Positions 6,066 through 8,651 of a stretch of DNA of 8,651 bases are shown in pieces. This DNA is from Acidimicrobiales bacterium. Its GTDB lineage: Bacteria; Actinomycetota; Acidimicrobiia; Acidimicrobiales; Palsa-688. Numbering within the stretch: position 1 is the stretch's first letter; every line of letters begins with the position of its first letter. The notes beneath the pieces were generated by a model. It did no database searches. It was not told the origin of the DNA and worked only from the letters and a program-made list of their open reading frames with translations. The DNA lies in the NCBI GenBank assembly GCA_030039575.1, contig JASHVH010000296.1, positions 1-8,651 of the forward strand, read 5' to 3'. Made by a program: the position numbers and the translations under genes.

Positions 6066-7139
6066 GTGCGATCAGATCTCGACCGTGACCGCGCGACCAC
6101 TCAGGCGACGATCCCCGAAACCGGTCCGGTGCGCTACTTCCGCTACTTGGTCCGGCGCTGCGTGGAAGAGCCGCGCCTTTTCGCCCGCGGGGTCAAAGCC
6201 CTCACGACACCCCGGGTCGCCTACCTCGACCTGTTGGGCGCACCGTGGCGGAGCGTCATCATCTTCAGCAGCCAGCGCAGTGGGTCGACCCTGCTCGGCG
6301 AGGTGCTCGTCCGTCACGATCGCCAGCGGTTCATGTTCGAGCCGTTCTGGCGCGTTGCCGTGGGCCCGTCGCGCAACATCGCGCGAGGCCGCTACGTGAG
6401 CCCGGGGACCGACGAGCCCGAGCTGGACCGGGTGCTGAAGCGCGTGCTCAGCGGAAGAGTCCGGAACCTCCACGTCGACCGTTTCAACACGTGCCGCCTG
6501 GTCCGTGGTCGGGTGATCAAAGACGTCTACGGCACCAACCTGTCGCCCTACCTGGCTGCGCATTTCCCCGAGGTGCCCCTCATCTTCCTCCTGCGCCATC
6601 CCGTCGCCGCGGCGCACTCGGCCGTTTCACTCGGCTGGGAGGACAACCTGGAGGCGATCCTTGGCCAGCGCGACCTCTTGACCGAGCACTTCCCGGCGCA
6701 GGCTCCCCTGATCGACTCCGTGGTCGCATCGGAACGCCACACGGTGGTCGCCTTCGTCCTCAGGTGGTGCCTCGAGAACTACCTACCCGTGCAAATGCTG
6801 CGCCGATCGGAAACGCACGTCATCTTCTACGAGGACCTGGTGCGTTCGGGCGGAGTCGAGCTCGACCGGCTGGCCTCGTTCCTCCGGCGACGCAGTCCCG
6901 TGTTGTGGTCTGGATGGACGCCTGACCCAGCGCTCTTATGGCGACCAGCGGCCACATCGCGCCCCGACAACGACCCCGGGCGGAGCCTGGAGGAACATCG
7001 CGTCGAGTGGCAGGGAAAGGTGCCCGCCGCCCAGCTCGAGCGGTCGTTGGACGTCCTCGAGGGATTCGGGCTCCACCGGCTCTTCGGCGCTGGACCGGAT
7101 CCGCTCGTTGGTGCTGACCAGGTCCTCGTCACGCCGTGA
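6066..7139 (+). CDS. PAPS-dependent sulfotransferase family protein
   Basis: A soluble enzyme of about 357 residues predicted to move a sulfuryl group from 3'-phosphoadenylyl sulfate (PAPS) to a hydroxyl or amine on an unknown acceptor. The 5'-phosphosulfate-binding loop is clear: IIFSSQRSGSTLL at residues 65-77. The 3'-phosphate-binding motif follows as IFLLRHPVAAAHSAV (about 173-187), with the conserved Arg at 177 and Ser at 185. A later segment, VIFYEDLVRSGGVELDRLASFL, matches the C-terminal part of bacterial sulfotransferases. Length fits the family. The GTG start at 6066 lacks a good ribosome-binding site; GTG at 6129 (codon 22) would still retain every motif. No PAPS-synthesis, glycosyltransferase or lipid genes adjoin it, so the acceptor cannot be inferred. 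It converges on the ArsR gene with a 41-bp gap. Confidence 0.9.
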   Translation: MRSDLDRDRATTQATIPETGPVRYFRYLVRRCVEEPRLFARGVKALTTPRVAYLDLLGAPWRSVIIFSSQRSGSTLLGEVLVRHDRQRFMFEPFWRVAVGPSRNIARGRYVSPGTDEPELDRVLKRVLSGRVRNLHVDRFNTCRLVRGRVIKDVYGTNLSPYLAAHFPEVPLIFLLRHPVAAAHSAVSLGWEDNLEAILGQRDLLTEHFPAQAPLIDSVVASERHTVVAFVLRWCLENYLPVQMLRRSETHVIFYEDLVRSGGVELDRLASFLRRRSPVLWSGWTPDPALLWRPAATSRPDNDPGRSLEEHRVEWQGKVPAAQLERSLDVLEGFGLHRLFGAGPDPLVGADQVLVTP

Positions 7140-7180
7140 TCGCCTGTTCCCCACTCCTCTTATGGCAGCGCTTCTGACCT

Positions 7181-7801
7181 TTATTTGCCCGAGGGCATCG
7201 GGGGCAAAGGATGCGCAAGGGCGACGAACTGGACAGGTTCGGAGCCTTCTGGCCGCCGAGACTTGTCGGCCGAACGTCCGTTGAACGGCTTCAACAGCTC
7301 GCTGATGTCGTCACTGAGCTGCTGCATCTCCTCGGCTGTGAGATAGGTGGCGTCGAAGGTAGAGAAGGCGGCGCGGCGCCACGCTTCTGAGTAAGAGCTC
7401 CGTCGAGACCACCAGGCTCTTAGGTTCTGGTCGATGTTCTGGTGCAGTGTGGCCTCTAAAGCTTCTGCCGCAGCGGCTTGCTCGGTGTCGCCCGCGACCG
7501 ACTCGAAGCTATAGGTCACGTCGACAATGCGCCATGGCCGGCTGCGTCCCCGCCCACCGCCGGCCTCCTCGATATAGCCGTACTTCGCCAAAGTCTGCAG
7601 GTGCCACGACATGTTGCCCGGGCTGTCGTCGAGCAGTTCTGCGGCTCGCGTCGCCGTCAAAGACCCTTCGCGCATGATGGCTTCGAGCAGTGCGATCCGC
7701 ATGGGGTGGGCAAGAGCGCGTATAGCCCTGGGGTCGGAGATCTCACGCCTACCGTGGGCAGTACCGTCCGACGGCTCGGGGTTCGGCTCTTCTACCGGCA
7801 C
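7181..7801 (-). CDS. ArsR/HTH_20-family transcriptional regulator
   Basis: A DNA-binding regulator of 206 residues. The winged helix-turn-helix lies at about 23-95: DPRAIRALAHPMRIALLEAI is the usual ArsR first helix, and SPGNMSWHLQTLAKYGYIEE (about 60-79) is the recognition helix leading to the wing (GGGRGRSRPWRI). The remaining 110 residues (acidic/Ala-rich helix, then FSTFDATYLTAEEMQQLSDDISELL) are likely a dimerisation or sensor region. No Cys metal site of the ArsR/SmtB kind is present, so a small organic ligand or protein partner is more likely than a metal. Start GTG 7801 has GGAG 4 nt upstream; the next ATG falls inside the HTH. It is the second gene of an operon with a small protein, behind a palindromic operator that it probably binds. 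Confidence 0.9.
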   Translation of the reverse strand: MPVEEPNPEPSDGTAHGRREISDPRAIRALAHPMRIALLEAIMREGSLTATRAAELLDDSPGNMSWHLQTLAKYGYIEEAGGGRGRSRPWRIVDVTYSFESVAGDTEQAAAAEALEATLHQNIDQNLRAWWSRRSSYSEAWRRAAFSTFDATYLTAEEMQQLSDDISELLKPFNGRSADKSRRPEGSEPVQFVALAHPLPPMPSGK

Positions 7802-7814
7802 GGTGCTCCGACCG

Positions 7815-8054
7815 TCACGGTGCCACCCGGACTGTGGGGCGGCGCCGAGCGGCGACCCGCCGATCGTCGCGGACGCGCCGGGGGACGGCCAAGCGCAAAC
7901 CCACCTCGACCAAGGCCCAACCGGTCGCGTTCCTCAACGTGCGCAACCTACCGAAGCCCGGTCGTGATGGCCGGAGCCCCGCGCCATCGCGCCTCAGATC
8001 GCCGATGCGCTCGTTCGCCAACATTTCGCTCAGGCCCGGGTTGAGAGAGTACAT
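7815..8054 (-). CDS. Small basic protein, first gene of the ArsR operon
   Basis: A 79-residue, Arg-rich protein too basic and short for any enzyme. I chose ATG 8054 (MYSLNPGLSEMLANERI) because GGAGG at 8064-8068 lies 9 nt upstream; ATG 8063 directly abuts that site. Residues about 7-20 (GLSEMLANERIGDL) should be helical, followed by a basic stretch and a second helix (TLRNATGWALVEVGLRLA, about 39-56) with an amphipathic or weakly hydrophobic character. From memory, similar MYSx...LANERIxDLRR small proteins recur in actinobacteria near regulators, but the family is functionally undescribed as far as I know. The Arg-rich tail after residue 57 may be a less conserved extension. It ends 13 bp before the ArsR start and shares the promoter at 8099-8127. 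Confidence 0.75.
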   Translation of the reverse strand: MYSLNPGLSEMLANERIGDLRRDGAGLRPSRPGFGRLRTLRNATGWALVEVGLRLAVPRRVRDDRRVAARRRPTVRVAP

Positions 8055-8080
8055 GTGATTCATCCTCCATTGTCCGTCCC

Positions 8081-8126
8081 ACAAGAACTCTTGTCACAAG
8101 ACTACACGTGACAAGAAGTCTTGTCA
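8081..8126 (-). promoter_or_regulatory. Twin palindromic operator (ACAAGAnnTCTTGT)
   Basis: Palindrome 1, ACAAGA-AC-TCTTGT (8081-8094), and palindrome 2, TGACAAGA-AG-TCTTGTCA (8109-8126), have centres exactly 30 bp apart. Their facing half-sites also form a 9-bp inverted repeat (TCTTGTCAC at 8089-8097 and GTGACAAGA at 8108-8116) centred midway, giving three dyads every 15 bp. The array covers the -35, the -10 and the probable start of the small protein-ArsR promoter. It is the expected place for ArsR self-repression; binding itself is inference. Confidence 0.8.
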
Positions 8127-8127
8127 A
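8099..8127 (-). promoter_or_regulatory. Promoter of the small protein-ArsR operon
   Basis: On the minus strand a perfect TTGACA (8122-8127) is followed after exactly 17 bp by TAGTCT (8099-8104), a good actinobacterial housekeeping -10. Transcription should start near 8092, giving a short leader of about 38 nt to the ATG at 8054. The -35 overlaps palindrome 2 and the -10 lies under the central dyad of the operator. Confidence 0.75.
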
Positions 8128-8651
8128 GACGAACGGCCCGGGGCGTGCGGAAGGACCTCTTCGGCAACCAGGCGGAGATGGTCGAGGTCAGAGAGGTCCA
8201 TGAACTGCAGGTAGAAGCGCTCTGCGCCGGCCTTTGCGAACGTGGCCAGCTTCTCCAGCACCTCCCCTGGGAGACCGGCGAACGAATCGCCGCGCAGCTC
8301 GTCAAGGGGCCTCCCGATGGCCGCGGCGCGGCGGGCGAGCTCGGCTTCGTCGCGACCGCAACAGAGAGTTTCGGCGACCGACCAAACGAGGTCACCGGGG
8401 TCGCGGCCGATCTTTTCGCATGCCGCTCGGACGCCATCGAAAGCCTTCTTCATCCCCTCGACGGGCACGAACGCGGTATTGAACTCGTCGGCGAAGGCGG
8501 CCGCCAGCCGAGCGTTCCGCGGGCCCCCGCGACCCCCGATGATGAGGGGCGGGTGGGGCCGCTGCGCCGGCCGGAGCGGGTCGGCCTCCAGGCGCACGGT
8601 GCACGTCAGCCCTTGGCGCTCGAACGTGCCCCCAGGCGGGGTCGACCAGAC
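8124..8651 (-). CDS. LLM-class flavin/F420-dependent oxidoreductase (3' part)
   Basis: The C-terminal 175 residues of a luciferase-like monooxygenase-fold protein; the N-terminus lies beyond the right edge. The visible part begins WSTPPGGTFERQGL, then DPLRPAQRPHPPLIIGGRGGPRNARLAAAFADEFNTAF, the segment typical of bacterial luciferase-like and F420-dependent oxidoreductases (P-x-Q-x-P-x-PP-I-x-I-G-G, then the A-x-x-AD helix). It ends with GLPGEVLEKLATFAKAGAERFYLQFMDLSDLDHLRLVAEEVLP, the usual C-terminal barrel strand and helix. Such enzymes use reduced FMN or F420 to oxidise or reduce varied organic substrates; F420 is the more likely cofactor in a high-GC actinobacterium, but the cofactor-binding N-terminal part is not visible. 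Its TGA stop (8124-8126) lies inside palindrome 2 of the neighbouring operator. Confidence 0.9.
   Translation of the reverse strand, partial: VWSTPPGGTFERQGLTCTVRLEADPLRPAQRPHPPLIIGGRGGPRNARLAAAFADEFNTAFVPVEGMKKAFDGVRAACEKIGRDPGDLVWSVAETLCCGRDEAELARRAAAIGRPLDELRGDSFAGLPGEVLEKLATFAKAGAERFYLQFMDLSDLDHLRLVAEEVLPHAPGRSS

Noticed and set aside
7184..7208. TTTGCCC/GGGCAAA hairpin between the convergent sulfotransferase and ArsR genes
   Set aside because: It lies inside the last codons of the ArsR gene and has no T-run on either side; a role as shared terminator is possible but unsupported.

Overview
This is a GC-rich chromosomal window that looks actinobacterial. The evidence is frequent GTG/TTG starts, high GC at third codon positions, an F420-type luciferase-like oxidoreductase, and a secreted protein of a type I associate with high-GC Gram-positives. 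A deep-branching actinobacterial lineage is possible, but nothing in the window settles the genus. No rRNA, tRNA, CRISPR array or intact mobile element was found.

Layout, left to right. A strong hairpin terminator (83-108) precedes the 3' end of a minus-strand MFS exporter gene (129-1604). Upstream of the exporter is an unusual 5' region (about 1672-1835) with a well-formed ribosome-binding site in front of a 7-codon ORF, then two hairpins, one capped by a UUCG tetraloop. The rest of the gap to 2210 holds no convincing gene. A plus-strand gene (2211-4835) encodes a membrane-anchored GAF-GGDEF-EAL protein for cyclic-di-GMP turnover. After it, on the minus strand, lies a decayed piece of a purple-acid-phosphatase-like gene (4956-5248). 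It keeps only the N-terminal fibronectin-like domain and is interrupted by an apparent one-base frameshift. It sits just downstream of a secreted Cys-containing protein gene (5262-5810, minus), whose upstream region carries a perfect 15-bp tandem repeat.

A plus-strand sulfotransferase gene (6066-7139) converges on a minus-strand pair: a small basic protein (7815-8054) followed 13 bp later by an ArsR/HTH_20-type repressor (7181-7801). Upstream of that pair is the clearest regulatory structure in the window: a TTGACA-17-TAGTCT promoter overlaid by two palindromes whose centres are exactly 30 bp apart, with a third dyad centred halfway between them. The distal palindrome contains the stop codon of the next gene, a luciferase-like (LLM) flavin/F420 oxidoreductase cut by the window edge (8124-8651, minus).

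How the genes fit together: most are separate single-gene units with unrelated jobs (export, second-messenger signalling, secretion, sulfation). The small protein and ArsR gene form a likely self-repressed operon. The window does not hold a large defence or biosynthetic system. The items most worth a second look are the triple-dyad operator/promoter with its small protein, the leader-type region of the exporter, and the phosphatase remnant.
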